Positions 11,688 to 19,994 of a DNA stretch of 52,441 nt are shown here, in pieces. The translations under genes and the position numbers were made by a program. The stretch's first letter is position 1, and the number at the start of each line of letters is the position of its first letter. Origin of the DNA: Planctomycetota bacterium (GTDB lineage Bacteria > Planctomycetota > UBA1135 > GCA-002686595). The notes under the pieces are model-generated. The model worked only from the letters and a program-made list of their open reading frames with translations, did not search any database and was not told the DNA's origin. The stretch lies in assembly GCA_947484275.1 (NCBI GenBank), contig CANKOY010000022.1, forward strand, positions 1 to 52,441, in the 5' to 3' direction.

Positions 11688-13060
11688 GGTTTCGCAGCGG
11701 GCACGAGCTTCTGGCGTCGCTCGCGCCGACGCCGCAACAACTCGGCTTCAAGCGCGTCGCGGCTCCGCTTGTCGCGCCGCAGCGTGATGAAAATTCCGAT
11801 CCCGATTGCGAGCAGCGATCCGGCCACCACGTAAGTCATCTGACGCAGGCCCGCAGAGTCTGGCGGCACGAATTCCTCGAGCGACTGCATGACGAAGAAA
11901 GGCGCGATCGCCGCGCCGCCGTTCTTGGGCGTGTAGGCCAAGTTCTTGTAGAAAAACGCGCGTCCCACGACGTACTTCTCCATCCCCTCCGGCACTTCCG
12001 CGAAGGGCGCGACAAAGCGTGCGACTTTAGCCTGTCCGAGCCAGTCGCCGCGGCCGATCCAACCTTCGAGCATGAACTCCTCGCGCAGTGGATTTTCAGG
12101 TTGCGACTGTTTCCACACGTCGAGCATCAGCGCCACCGGAATGCGCACTGGCTTGCCGCGCCACGGAGTCCCGTCCGCGAAAATCGAACTGATCGTCCGA
12201 TTGTCGAGGATCGGAGTCGTTTCCCAGTCGATCTGGTCCGGTTTGAGGTTTTTCACGTAGGAAACCAGCGCCCAATAGGACTCCTGATCCAGGCCCTCGA
12301 TTCCATTCTGGACGCTGTCGTCGTTGACGAAGCGGAACGTGTGCGCGCTGACTTCCGTGACCGGCTCGATTCGAGCATAAGACTCGTACATACGCGGGCC
12401 GATGAACAACGGCGCCTCGATCCACGCTCCCGCGACTTCCTCGCGATGGGCGCGCACGAAGAGGCCGTCCATACGCACGTAGTCGCCGGGCACCGGAGCG
12501 AGTCCGACAATGTTCTGGGCGGCGAAAAACACTGGCGTGCCGTCGTCGAGATGCCCGCGAACGAAGTAGCGCGGCCGATCGGCGGACTCAGGGTTGGCGA
12601 GCTCACGCATGTCCTCGACAAAGCAGCGAACGCGCAACAGTTGGCCGCGGTGGGCCTTCGGGGCCTGCAGGATCTCGGCCGTGATCTGCGGCGTGAGCTC
12701 GCGCCCGCCGAGCACGCTGTACACGCCTTCGAAAATCACGCTGGAGGCCGCGAATCCGGCCTCTAGCACGGGGCCGGGAAGCACCACGCGCTGCTCAGGC
12801 CGCTCGTCGGCTGCGGCTGCCTCGATCGAAGCGATGTCGATCTTGGGCACGTTGACTTCCGTCGGGAGGGTCTGCTCTCGCGCCGCTGTCGCTGCTTCCA
12901 GGTGGGCGTCGGTGCGGTTCTCGACGTTCATGCGCATCGTCACGATTGCGCCGACAATCACCAGGGCAAGGATGATCATCAGCGCCAGGCGCTTTTTCTC
13001 CTTCGGGTTGAACCAGCCGCTGGTCGGCGCAACGATTTTCTTCGGGTCGTAGAGTTGCAT
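11684..13060 (-). CDS. Membrane-anchored protein of unknown function, upstream of aroB
   Basis: The 458-residue protein has a short cytoplasmic lead (MQLYDPKKIVAPTSGWFNPK), one transmembrane helix (LALMIILALVIVGAIVTM), and a large non-cytoplasmic region. A second helix near the C-terminus (MTYVVAGSLLAIGIGIFITL) precedes a very basic tail (RRDKRSRD... RRRRERRQKL). The frame is open upstream to 13153, but ATG 13060 gives a natural start before the first helix; no strong ribosome binding site is seen. Its stop overlaps the aroB start by 4 bases. No family is recognised; the two-helix topology resembles an envelope scaffold or assembly factor, which is only a guess. Confidence 0.7.
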   Translation of the reverse strand: MQLYDPKKIVAPTSGWFNPKEKKRLALMIILALVIVGAIVTMRMNVENRTDAHLEAATAAREQTLPTEVNVPKIDIASIEAAAADERPEQRVVLPGPVLEAGFAASSVIFEGVYSVLGGRELTPQITAEILQAPKAHRGQLLRVRCFVEDMRELANPESADRPRYFVRGHLDDGTPVFFAAQNIVGLAPVPGDYVRMDGLFVRAHREEVAGAWIEAPLFIGPRMYESYARIEPVTEVSAHTFRFVNDDSVQNGIEGLDQESYWALVSYVKNLKPDQIDWETTPILDNRTISSIFADGTPWRGKPVRIPVALMLDVWKQSQPENPLREEFMLEGWIGRGDWLGQAKVARFVAPFAEVPEGMEKYVVGRAFFYKNLAYTPKNGGAAIAPFFVMQSLEEFVPPDSAGLRQMTYVVAGSLLAIGIGIFITLRRDKRSRDALEAELLRRRRERRQKLVPAAKP

Positions 13061-13097
13061 CGATGTGTTCGTGTGTTTCTTGGGTGACGTCGCAAGC

Positions 13098-13838
13098 CTA
13101 GCGGGCGACGACCGAATCCAGTCGCCGGGCCGCCGCGACGCCCGCTGCTCCAACCAGGCCGCGGAACAGGCGGTCGTGGGGACTGCCTTCCGGCGACAAC
13201 TCGGGATGCCACTGAACGCCCAACATGAATGGCAGGTCCGCGCGTTCGATGGCCTCGATCAATCCTTCGTCGTCCGTGGCGCTCACCTGCCAGCCAGGTC
13301 CCACCGCGGCGACGGCTTGGTGGTGGCGGGAGATGACGTCCAGTTGGTCTACACCGGTCAGGCGCGCCAGTTTCGAAGCCGCCCGCAACTGCACCCCGTG
13401 CCGCACCCCGCCGCTGTGCTCGCGGGAAGCCGGTCGGTCTTCAGGCAAGTGCTGGAACAGCGCGCCGCCCTCAACCAGGGCAAGGAGTTGCATGCCGTAA
13501 CAGATGCCGAGCACAGGCATCCGTCGCTCCAGGGCGGCTCGGGCCAGCAGCACGTCGTAGTCCTGCTTGCGCCCATCCGTGCGCTGGGCCCGCGGGTGCG
13601 TGGTTCCCAGGCCCATGCGCTCCATGTCGAAGTCGTCTCCGCCAGAGAGCAACAGGCCGTCGAGTTCGCCGAGCACGCGCGCCACATCGCTTGGCCCGCC
13701 GACCGGAGCAAGCACGACCGGAATGCCTCCGGCCTTCAATACGGCGTCCGCGTAGCGATAGGCCAGCGCGACTCGCGGCGTGTCGCCTGCCATCGCAACG
13801 CCGTTGATGCCAATCAGGGGATGCTCGACGCGGGTCAC
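13098..13838 (-). CDS. Class I glutamine amidotransferase-like hydrolase (gamma-glutamyl-GABA hydrolase family)
   Basis: This 246-residue cytosolic enzyme belongs to peptidase C26, the PuuD-like family that hydrolyses gamma-glutamyl amides such as gamma-glutamyl-GABA. The nucleophile is Cys113 in GICYGMQ, and the histidine/glutamate pair is in GVQWHPE (His211, Glu213). The motifs LLLSGGDDFD and HSGGVRHGV are also typical. It is probably a stand-alone hydrolase, as no synthetase domain is fused. The start at GTG 13838 is chosen because it precedes the first beta strand (HPLIGING). No polyamine or putrescine genes are adjacent, although an agmatinase-family gene lies 5 kb away. Confidence 0.88.
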   Translation of the reverse strand: MTRVEHPLIGINGVAMAGDTPRVALAYRYADAVLKAGGIPVVLAPVGGPSDVARVLGELDGLLLSGGDDFDMERMGLGTTHPRAQRTDGRKQDYDVLLARAALERRMPVLGICYGMQLLALVEGGALFQHLPEDRPASREHSGGVRHGVQLRAASKLARLTGVDQLDVISRHHQAVAAVGPGWQVSATDDEGLIEAIERADLPFMLGVQWHPELSPEGSPHDRLFRGLVGAAGVAAARRLDSVVAR

Positions 13839-13882
13839 GTCGTCGATCTTAGCAGCCGCGAAGGAGACTCCCTACCGCGGAC

Positions 13883-14578
13883 TCAGTCGTTCAAGAGGCG
13901 CAACGTGAAGGGATAGCGCCAGCGCTTGCCCTCGGCCGCCTGGATCGAGGCCAGGATCACCATCACCACCTGATAGAAGGGCAGCGCGATGTGCAGGAGA
14001 AGGCCTGTGCAGCAAGCGAGGTAAAGCGGAATCGCAATCACCCAGAGGATCAGCACGTTGAGTTGGAAGTTCAGCGACTCCCGCCCGTGCCAGTCTGCCT
14101 CAGGATCGCTGTCCTTCTTCGCGAGCCAGACAATCAGCGGGCCGACCGCGCCGACGAGCAGGCACGAGAAGCCGAAGCCGAACAAGCTCGTCAAGTGCGC
14201 AGCCATCGCCCAACCGGAGCCGCGCGAATCTGGTGTCGGAGGCGGAGCGTCCGCGGAGGCACCCGAAGTCGGCGGCGGGGGAGGAGCCGTCGGCGGCTCG
14301 GGCGCGGGTGGCGCGGCGGGCGCGGCGGGGGAGGGGGGCGGCGGAGGCGTCTGTGGCGACGGTTGCTGCGGCGGAACCAGAGGCGGCGGAACCGGTGGCG
14401 GCTGCGGCATCGATTCGACGGAGGCCGCTGGAGCGATGGGCGGCAGTGGCGGGACCGCTGCTGCCGAGGCCGGAGTGATCAGTCGGAAGGCCGCATCCTC
14501 GGGCTCGCCAGAGGCCGCTCGCTCGCTGACGGAAAGCTCGTCGGGGTCGCGCGGGGGCGGTGCTTCGTGTTCGTTCAT
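13883..14578 (-). CDS. DUF4870 domain membrane protein with proline-rich N-terminus
   Basis: The 231-residue protein has a hydrophilic, strongly proline/alanine-rich N-terminal half (runs such as PPPLVPPQQPSPQTPPPPPS). A C-terminal DUF4870 domain follows, with helices at FGFGFSCLLVGAVGPLIVWL, LNVLILWVIAIPLYLACC and VVMVILASIQAAEG. The conserved motif DWHGRESLNFQ is the usual DUF4870 signature. Function of the domain is not established. ATG 14578 is preferred because GGAGA sits eight bases upstream and because the frame further up (to 14857) lacks protein-like composition. It is divergent from the TPR gene. Confidence 0.85.
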   Translation of the reverse strand: MNEHEAPPPRDPDELSVSERAASGEPEDAAFRLITPASAAAVPPLPPIAPAASVESMPQPPPVPPPLVPPQQPSPQTPPPPPSPAAPAAPPAPEPPTAPPPPPTSGASADAPPPTPDSRGSGWAMAAHLTSLFGFGFSCLLVGAVGPLIVWLAKKDSDPEADWHGRESLNFQLNVLILWVIAIPLYLACCTGLLLHIALPFYQVVMVILASIQAAEGKRWRYPFTLRLLND

Positions 14579-14846
14579 CGTGATCGTCTCCGGTGGAAAC
14601 CGACTGGTACGCCGGGGAGGGGCGAGCATTTCACCGCGCAACAAGCCTAGGGCGGGAAGGCGAACAGCGAGCAAACTGCCGAGACGCCCCATCGGGCCTC
14701 GCGCGCCGCCACGGGGCGTCGATTCGCAGCGAACCTTGCTAGTGTTGAATCCAGAGCGCGGAAAGGGTGACTGTCGGGCCGGATTGCGCCCCAAGTCAGC
14801 GCTTGACGCGCCGCCGAACTCCATCGAACACCGCAGCAAGGATTTC

Positions 14847-15836
14847 ATGAATCGCATCGTGCGCCTGAGTCTTGGATGCGCGGGCCTCGTTTGCGCGGGA
14901 CTTGCTTGCGCGGCGCCTCTCGCTGAGCCCGCGCAGACCTCGGCCGCGGCTCAGGTGTCCGCTACCGCGCAAGCTCCCGCGCTGGCGTCGGAGGCCGCGC
15001 CCTTCTGGGCTCTCGCCGACGCGGCGTTCGAAGGCAAGGAGTGGGCCCGGGCTGAGACCGCGTACGCGCACGGGCTCGCGCTCGAACCGCAGTCGACGCG
15101 CGCGTGGATGCGCATTGGGCATTGCCGACTGTCGCTCTCCAAGTACCCCGAGGCGATCGAGGCCTTCTCCAAAATCGACAGCGGACCCGCGCGGGCGGTA
15201 GCGCGCTACAACATCGCCTGCGCACTAGCGCTCCAGGGGAAATCCGCCGCAGCGTTCGATGCACTCGATGTCGCCCTGCGCGCAGGCTTCAAAGACGCGA
15301 ACGCGCTGGCGAACGATCCCGATCTTTTGTCGCTGCGCGCCGATGCGCGCTTCGCTGTGTTGCTGGAGCGCGCGAGGAACTCGAGTTCGAAGCCCTTCGT
15401 TCCGCCGCTCGAGGCCAGTCAGTTTGACTTCTGGATCGGGGAGTGGAACGTGACGACGCCCACGGGCGCACAGGCGGGCACCAGCCGCATCGAAAAGTCG
15501 CTCAACGGTTGCGTGGTGATCGAGCACTGGTCCAATTCCAGCGGCAACAAGGGCATCAGCCTCAACCGCTTCGACCCCGCAACGGGGCAGTGGCGACAGC
15601 ACTGGATCGATGACACCGGCGGCGAGACGTATTACGTCGGTTCCTTCGCCGAGGGGTGCATGGCGTTTTCGTTCGAGGAGCGCGCGGCCGACGGGAAGTT
15701 GAGTCGCCACCGCATGCGCTTTTTCGATCTCGGCGACGGCAGCGTGCGCCAGTGGGGCGAAGTCAGCGCCGACGCCGGCGAAACCTGGAACACGGAATTC
15801 GACCTGCTCTACCGACGCTCGGACGAAAGCAGGTGA
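14847..15836 (+). CDS. Secreted TPR protein with C-terminal lipocalin-like (DUF1579-type) domain
   Basis: The 329-residue product has a signal peptide (MNRIVRLSLGCAGLVCAGLACA) and an Ala/Gln-rich linker. Two to three tetratricopeptide units follow (FWALADAAFEGKEWARAETA, WMRIGHCRLSLSKYPEAIEA, YNIACALALQGKSAAAFDA). A beta-rich domain starts at FDFWIGEWNV and continues through GTSRIEKSLNGCVVIEHW and YDPATG-like FDPATGQWRQHWIDD. This combination occurs in many secreted bacterial proteins of unknown role. ATG 14847 has AAGGA upstream. Its TGA overlaps the ATG of the phosphatase-like gene (TGATG), so the two are probably translated together. Confidence 0.82.
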   Translation: MNRIVRLSLGCAGLVCAGLACAAPLAEPAQTSAAAQVSATAQAPALASEAAPFWALADAAFEGKEWARAETAYAHGLALEPQSTRAWMRIGHCRLSLSKYPEAIEAFSKIDSGPARAVARYNIACALALQGKSAAAFDALDVALRAGFKDANALANDPDLLSLRADARFAVLLERARNSSSKPFVPPLEASQFDFWIGEWNVTTPTGAQAGTSRIEKSLNGCVVIEHWSNSSGNKGISLNRFDPATGQWRQHWIDDTGGETYYVGSFAEGCMAFSFEERAADGKLSRHRMRFFDLGDGSVRQWGEVSADAGETWNTEFDLLYRRSDESR

Positions 15837-16408
15837 TGGGGCGGGTCGGTTTGATCCTGGGCGCGGGACTCTCGATCGCCATGGGCGCTGCGGCGTGCGT
15901 CGAAGGGCAGCGGGAGGGGGTCGTGTCCGTCGCGCTGGAGACGAAGGTCCTAGCGCCTGCACAGTGCGGCTCCATGTCGCCGCTGCATGTCCTTGACGGG
16001 ATTTTGTTCGCAGGCCAGCCCTCGGCGGAGGATTTGGATCAGGCGCAGCGACTCGGCGTGAAGACGGTGATCAACCTCCGGCACGCCGCAGAAATTGCGG
16101 ATTTCGACGAGGGCCAGGCCGTGGAGTCCCGCGGCACGCGCTACGTGAACGTCCCCTTCGGCAAGGCAGAGGAATTGACCGCTGCCGTGTTCGACAAGCT
16201 TCGCGCGGAACTTCGCGACTCCAAGCGGCCGATCCTCCTGCACTGCGCCTCCGCCAATCGCGTCGGTGCCGTGTGGTTGCCCTACCGAGTCCTCGACGGT
16301 CGCCTCGATGTCGAGCCCGCACTCGCAGAAGCGCAAGCGATCGGCCTGCGCAGCGCCGCCTACGAGGCAAGAGCTCGCGCGTACGTCGACCAGAACCTGG
16401 TCAGATGA
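15836..16408 (+). CDS. Protein tyrosine phosphatase-like lipoprotein (DUF442/BLH-type)
   Basis: The 190-residue protein begins with a lipoprotein-type signal (GAGLSIAMGAAAC, Cys21), so it is probably lipid-anchored. The rest matches the cysteine-phosphatase fold: FAGQPSAEDL, GVKTVINLR, YVNVPF and the P-loop LLHCASANRVG. The P-loop is CX4R (Cys137, Arg142), the short version seen in DUF442/beta-lactamase-hydrolase-associated phosphatases, not the classical CX5R. Substrate is unknown. It starts inside the stop of the TPR gene and ends overlapping the convergent DoxX gene by 8 bases. Confidence 0.82.
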   Translation: MGRVGLILGAGLSIAMGAAACVEGQREGVVSVALETKVLAPAQCGSMSPLHVLDGILFAGQPSAEDLDQAQRLGVKTVINLRHAAEIADFDEGQAVESRGTRYVNVPFGKAEELTAAVFDKLRAELRDSKRPILLHCASANRVGAVWLPYRVLDGRLDVEPALAEAQAIGLRSAAYEARARAYVDQNLVR

Positions 16409-16802
16409 TCCAGGACCCGCGCAGGGGCAGAAGCGAACGCAAGCGGGGCTCGCGCAGCCAGATTCCGAGCCACACTGCCACGCCGAGTCCGACCTGCACG
16501 TAGACCGGATCGCCGACGCGCCAGTGGGTGCAGATTGCGCCGCCCATGTAACCCGCCAGCAGAATTGCTCCAAGGACTGCTGTTCTCGGGATCAGGTAGA
16601 TCGCGGCGCAAGTGATCTCGAGGATCGCCAGCGGTGTGACCATCCCATTGGGCAATCCGAGGTGCGCCATGCCCTCGACCATTTCCTCGCCGCCCTTGAG
16701 CTTCATCGCGCCGCTCAGGAGGAACGCGGCTGACGCTAGACCCGAGAGGACTCGACCGATCAATACGAACTTGCTGACACTCTCTGCCATGGGATGACTC
16801 AT
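16401..16802 (-). CDS. DoxX-like family membrane protein
   Basis: The 133-residue inner-membrane protein has four helices in the DoxX arrangement: LIGRVLSGLASAAFLLSGAMK, VTPLAILEITCAAIYLIP, AVLGAILLAGYMGGAICTH and VQVGLGVAVWLGIWL. Conserved features include the SGAMKL motif after helix 1 and the G(Y)xGGAIxTH(W/R) motif in helix 3, as in the DoxX-like subfamily. The precise function is not established. ATG 16802 gives MSHPMAES; ATG 16790 is an equally good start. Confidence 0.85.
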   Translation of the reverse strand: MSHPMAESVSKFVLIGRVLSGLASAAFLLSGAMKLKGGEEMVEGMAHLGLPNGMVTPLAILEITCAAIYLIPRTAVLGAILLAGYMGGAICTHWRVGDPVYVQVGLGVAVWLGIWLREPRLRSLLPLRGSWII

Positions 16803-16966
16803 GAACTCGGCGTGAAGGGGAAGCGCCTGCGATGGCCACGAAACTTACGCCTCGGACCGCGTCGGCAAAAGTGCCCGCGGAGGGTCGGCCAAGGCGGGAG
16901 AGCCGGGTCCACTGCCATGCATGCCGCCCATCGCCGCGGTGGACCGCTCGCAGTACAGTCGCGCCC

Positions 16967-18166
16967 ATGACTCAACTCGACCGCCGCTCGTTCCTGGCCA
17001 TCGGTGGAGCACTCGCCGCCTCCACTGCACTGGGGTCCTGCCGCTCACTCGGTGGACGACCCGCGCCGCGCTTGCCCAAGCAGGGCCCCCTGTCCCTGGG
17101 CGTGATCGGAGTCGGCGGCCGCGGCGCGGACAATCTCGCCGCGGTGTCCGCTGAGCACATCGCCGCTCTGTGCGACGTGGACGCGGGACATCTGGCACAG
17201 GCGGCTCTGAAGTTCCCGAGCGCGCGTCTGTTCGCGGACTACCGCAGCATGATCCGCGAGATGCAGCTCGACGCCGTGGTGATCAGCACGCCGGACCACA
17301 CCCACGCGCCGGCGACCCTGACCGCTCTGCGTGCGGGCCTGGACGTGTACTGCGAGAAGCCGCTGACGCACACGCTCGAGGAGGCGCGCCTGATCACGAA
17401 GGAAGCGCAGTGGCAGCGCGCCGTGACGCAGATGGGCACGCAAATCCACGCCGGCGACAATTATCGGCGTGTGGTGGAACTGATCCAGGCCGGTGCCATT
17501 GGTCGTGTGCGCGAGGCCCACTGCTGGGTCGGCAAAGCCTGGGGCGGCGGCGAGCTTCCAGCCGAGACGCCGCCGGTTCCCGAGGGCCTCGATTGGAACC
17601 TGTGGCTTGGCGACGCGCCGCGCCGGCCCTATCACCCCACGTATCACCCCGCGGGCTGGCGACGCTTCTGGGATTTTGGAACCGGGACCCTCGGGGACAT
17701 GGGTTGCCACCACCTCGACCTGCCTTTCTGGGCCCTGGGTCTTGTGCGGCCGATTTCCGTGCAGGCGGAAGGACCGCCGGTCAACGCCGAAACCGCGCCC
17801 ACATCGATGCGCGCGCGCTGGATTTTCCCCGACGTCGATTTGTGGTGGCACGACGGAGGCTTGCGGCCGCTGCAGTTCGCTCAGGGACTGCTGCCGGAAT
17901 GGGGCGACGGCACCTTGTTCGTCGGCGAGGGCGGGCTGTTGCTCTCTGACTACAACAGGTACGTGCTGCTTCCCGAGCCGCGTTTCGCCGCGTTCGTGCC
18001 GCCAGCGCCTTCGATTCCAAGCTCCGTGGGCCACCACAAGGAGTGGCTCGACGCCTGCCGCGCGCGCGGTAAGACCAGTTGCGATTTCGCTTACGCTGGC
18101 CCGCTCACCGAGACCGTCCTGATGGGCGTTGCCGCCTATCGAGCTCACGCGATTCCACTGAAGTAG
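16967..18166 (+). CDS. Gfo/Idh/MocA family oxidoreductase, Tat-exported
   Basis: The 399-residue protein has a twin-arginine signal (LDRRSFLAIGGALAASTALG, with SC at 24-25). An N-terminal Rossmann NAD(P)-binding domain follows (LGVIGVGGRGADNLA), then the family motifs DAVVISTPDHTHAPATL and CEKPLTH with its Lys. The C-terminal catalytic fold carries GDMGCHHLDLPFW. Such proteins reduce or oxidise sugars and sugar-like polyols. Tat-exported members are very common in Planctomycetota, where they are assumed to act on extracellular carbohydrates. The chosen ATG is the first codon of the Tat signal. The substrate cannot be inferred. Confidence 0.92.
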   Translation: MTQLDRRSFLAIGGALAASTALGSCRSLGGRPAPRLPKQGPLSLGVIGVGGRGADNLAAVSAEHIAALCDVDAGHLAQAALKFPSARLFADYRSMIREMQLDAVVISTPDHTHAPATLTALRAGLDVYCEKPLTHTLEEARLITKEAQWQRAVTQMGTQIHAGDNYRRVVELIQAGAIGRVREAHCWVGKAWGGGELPAETPPVPEGLDWNLWLGDAPRRPYHPTYHPAGWRRFWDFGTGTLGDMGCHHLDLPFWALGLVRPISVQAEGPPVNAETAPTSMRARWIFPDVDLWWHDGGLRPLQFAQGLLPEWGDGTLFVGEGGLLLSDYNRYVLLPEPRFAAFVPPAPSIPSSVGHHKEWLDACRARGKTSCDFAYAGPLTETVLMGVAAYRAHAIPLK

Positions 18167-18197
18167 TGGCGCGCGACCCGTCGGCTTCGGGTTGCGT

Positions 18198-19268
18198 CTA
18201 GCGAGCCGCGAGGGCCGTGGCGATCAACCTATACAGCAAGCGCGCACCGACGATGGCGTCCCACGAATCCTCGTCGTCGGAGGCGGGGCCGGGGTTGACC
18301 TCGTTCAAGTCCAGACCCACCACGCGCCGGCCGCTCTTCGCGAGTTCGTCGAGCCACAGATTCGCCTCGCGCCAACTCAAGCCACCGGGCACCGGCGTGC
18401 CTGTGTTCGGGCAAAGCGCCGGATCGAGGCCATCGATGTCGAAGCTGATGAACACGTGCTCGGGCAAGTGGCTCAGGTGCTCGCGCACCAGTTCGCCAAG
18501 ACTCTTGCGCTCGAAACGCGCGGCGGCCCAATCGCGATCGAACAGGGCGCGCACGGGGCCCGTCGGCATTCGCAGCGCATCAAATTCCTGCTCGCAAAAA
18601 TCGCGAATGCCGACTTGGACCAAGCGCGCGACTCCCGGAATCCTGCGGGTCACGTTGTCCATGATCGAGGCGTGAGACCACTCGAAGCCCTCGTAGGCGA
18701 CGCGCAAGTCCGCGTGGGCGTCGAAGTGCAATACCCCGAGGCCTGGGAACTTCTCCGCGCAAGCCTGAATCGCGCCAAAGGGCACCGAGTGATCGCCGCC
18801 GACGATCGCCGGCAGGCGACCGCGCTCGAGCACGCTGCGCGTGTGGGCGTGCACGAGTTGGTTGACCTGCGCGCCGATCGCGTTGACGCGTGAAACTGCG
18901 CTTTCCAATTTTGCGTTGCCCGCCACAACGCCGCCCACAGCGATCACTTGATCCGCAAGCTCGCCCGCCTCCGTGTTCCAGGCGTCGATCCGCCCGTCGA
19001 TCGGAGCCATGGCGATACCCGCTTCGTAGGGCCGACCCGTGGCCAGATCGAACAGGTCCACCTGCAGACTGGCACGCAGGATGGCGCGCGGGCCCCGGGC
19101 GGCTCCCTTGCGATAGGAAGCGGTCGCATCGAAGGGCACGCCGATCACGACTACCCCGGCGTCCTCGATGGGCGTTCCGAGGCCGTAGAGGCCGGAGTCG
19201 GCTCCAGCGGCCGCGTTGGGGTCGAAATTGGGGCTCACGGGCAGGGATGATGGGTTGCGGCATCCCAC
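18198..19268 (-). CDS. Agmatinase/arginase family ureohydrolase (speB-like)
   Basis: This 356-residue manganese enzyme hydrolyses a guanidino substrate to urea. The ligand motifs are complete: GGDHS (157-161), DAHAD (183-187) and SFDIDGLDP (275-283), with GTPVPGGLSWRE after them. The family includes agmatinase, arginase, formimidoylglutamase and guanidinobutyrase, and sequence alone does not settle the substrate. Length is slightly above the usual 300-320 because of insertions at the N-terminus and around residue 100. The GTG at 19268 is the longest start; a GTG about ten codons later is possible. It is divergent from the ECF sigma gene. Confidence 0.9.
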   Translation of the reverse strand: MGCRNPSSLPVSPNFDPNAAAGADSGLYGLGTPIEDAGVVVIGVPFDATASYRKGAARGPRAILRASLQVDLFDLATGRPYEAGIAMAPIDGRIDAWNTEAGELADQVIAVGGVVAGNAKLESAVSRVNAIGAQVNQLVHAHTRSVLERGRLPAIVGGDHSVPFGAIQACAEKFPGLGVLHFDAHADLRVAYEGFEWSHASIMDNVTRRIPGVARLVQVGIRDFCEQEFDALRMPTGPVRALFDRDWAAARFERKSLGELVREHLSHLPEHVFISFDIDGLDPALCPNTGTPVPGGLSWREANLWLDELAKSGRRVVGLDLNEVNPGPASDDEDSWDAIVGARLLYRLIATALAAR

Positions 19269-19352
19269 GAAGCAACCCGGAGGAAAACTTGGGCTAGCGC
19301 CAAGAACCCCGCGTTCGCCTCCGTTGCACCCCCAGAAGCTGCTCCCTATCGC

Positions 19353-19994
19353 ATGGACGAACCCTCAGACGGACAACTCCTCGACGCTTTTCAGGGCGGG
19401 GATTCCAAGGCCCTCTCGACACTGATCGCGCGCCACCAGTCGGCTCTGTTGCGACACGCGCGCTCCTTGGTCGGGGCGGACGGATCCCACGAGGACATCG
19501 TCCAGGAAGCGTTCATGAAGTTGGTGCAGCGGCCGTTGGTTTTGCCCGCGGAGACAAGAGGTGACGCCGCCGCCGAGCGGCAACTGTTGTCTTCCTGGTT
19601 GCACAAAGTGGTGAGGAATCAAGCGATGGACACGATTCGATCAGAACAGCGCCGCAAGCGCCGCGAGGAGCGGGCCGCGGAGTTCGACGTTGCGCCGCAA
19701 GCGCACAGCGCCGTCGAAGCCAACGACACGCGGGCCGCGGTCGAGCGCGGGCTCAATCGCCTTCCAGCGGAGCAGCGCGAGGTGCTCGTGCTGCGGCTCT
19801 TGTCGGACAAGAGCTATCGAGAGATCGCCGAGATCACGGGCAAGAAAGTGGGCACGGTCGGCTGGCTGGTCAGCGTCGGCCTGCGCTCGCTCAGCCAGGA
19901 ATTGGCGCCGCTGTTCGGCGCGGGCAACGGTGGAAACGTACAAGCAGTGGGAATCGTCGCGGGAGGCCAAGGGGCCCAAGGAGTGCGGTCGTGA
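19353..19994 (+). CDS. ECF-type RNA polymerase sigma factor
   Basis: The 213-residue protein has sigma region 2 (SALLRHARSLVG, then DIVQEAFMKLVQ and SWLHKVVRNQAMDTIRSEQRR) and region 4 (LNRLPAEQREVLVLRLLSDK, SYREIAEITGKKVGTVGWLV). Regions 1.1 and 3 are missing, which defines the extracytoplasmic-function class. Its stop codon overlaps the GTG start of the next gene (GTGA, 19991-19994). That gene carries an anti-sigma-like N-terminus, so the pair is likely a sigma/anti-sigma couple made at matched levels. No ECF promoter could be identified by eye. Confidence 0.93.
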   Translation: MDEPSDGQLLDAFQGGDSKALSTLIARHQSALLRHARSLVGADGSHEDIVQEAFMKLVQRPLVLPAETRGDAAAERQLLSSWLHKVVRNQAMDTIRSEQRRKRREERAAEFDVAPQAHSAVEANDTRAAVERGLNRLPAEQREVLVLRLLSDKSYREIAEITGKKVGTVGWLVSVGLRSLSQELAPLFGAGNGGNVQAVGIVAGGQGAQGVRS

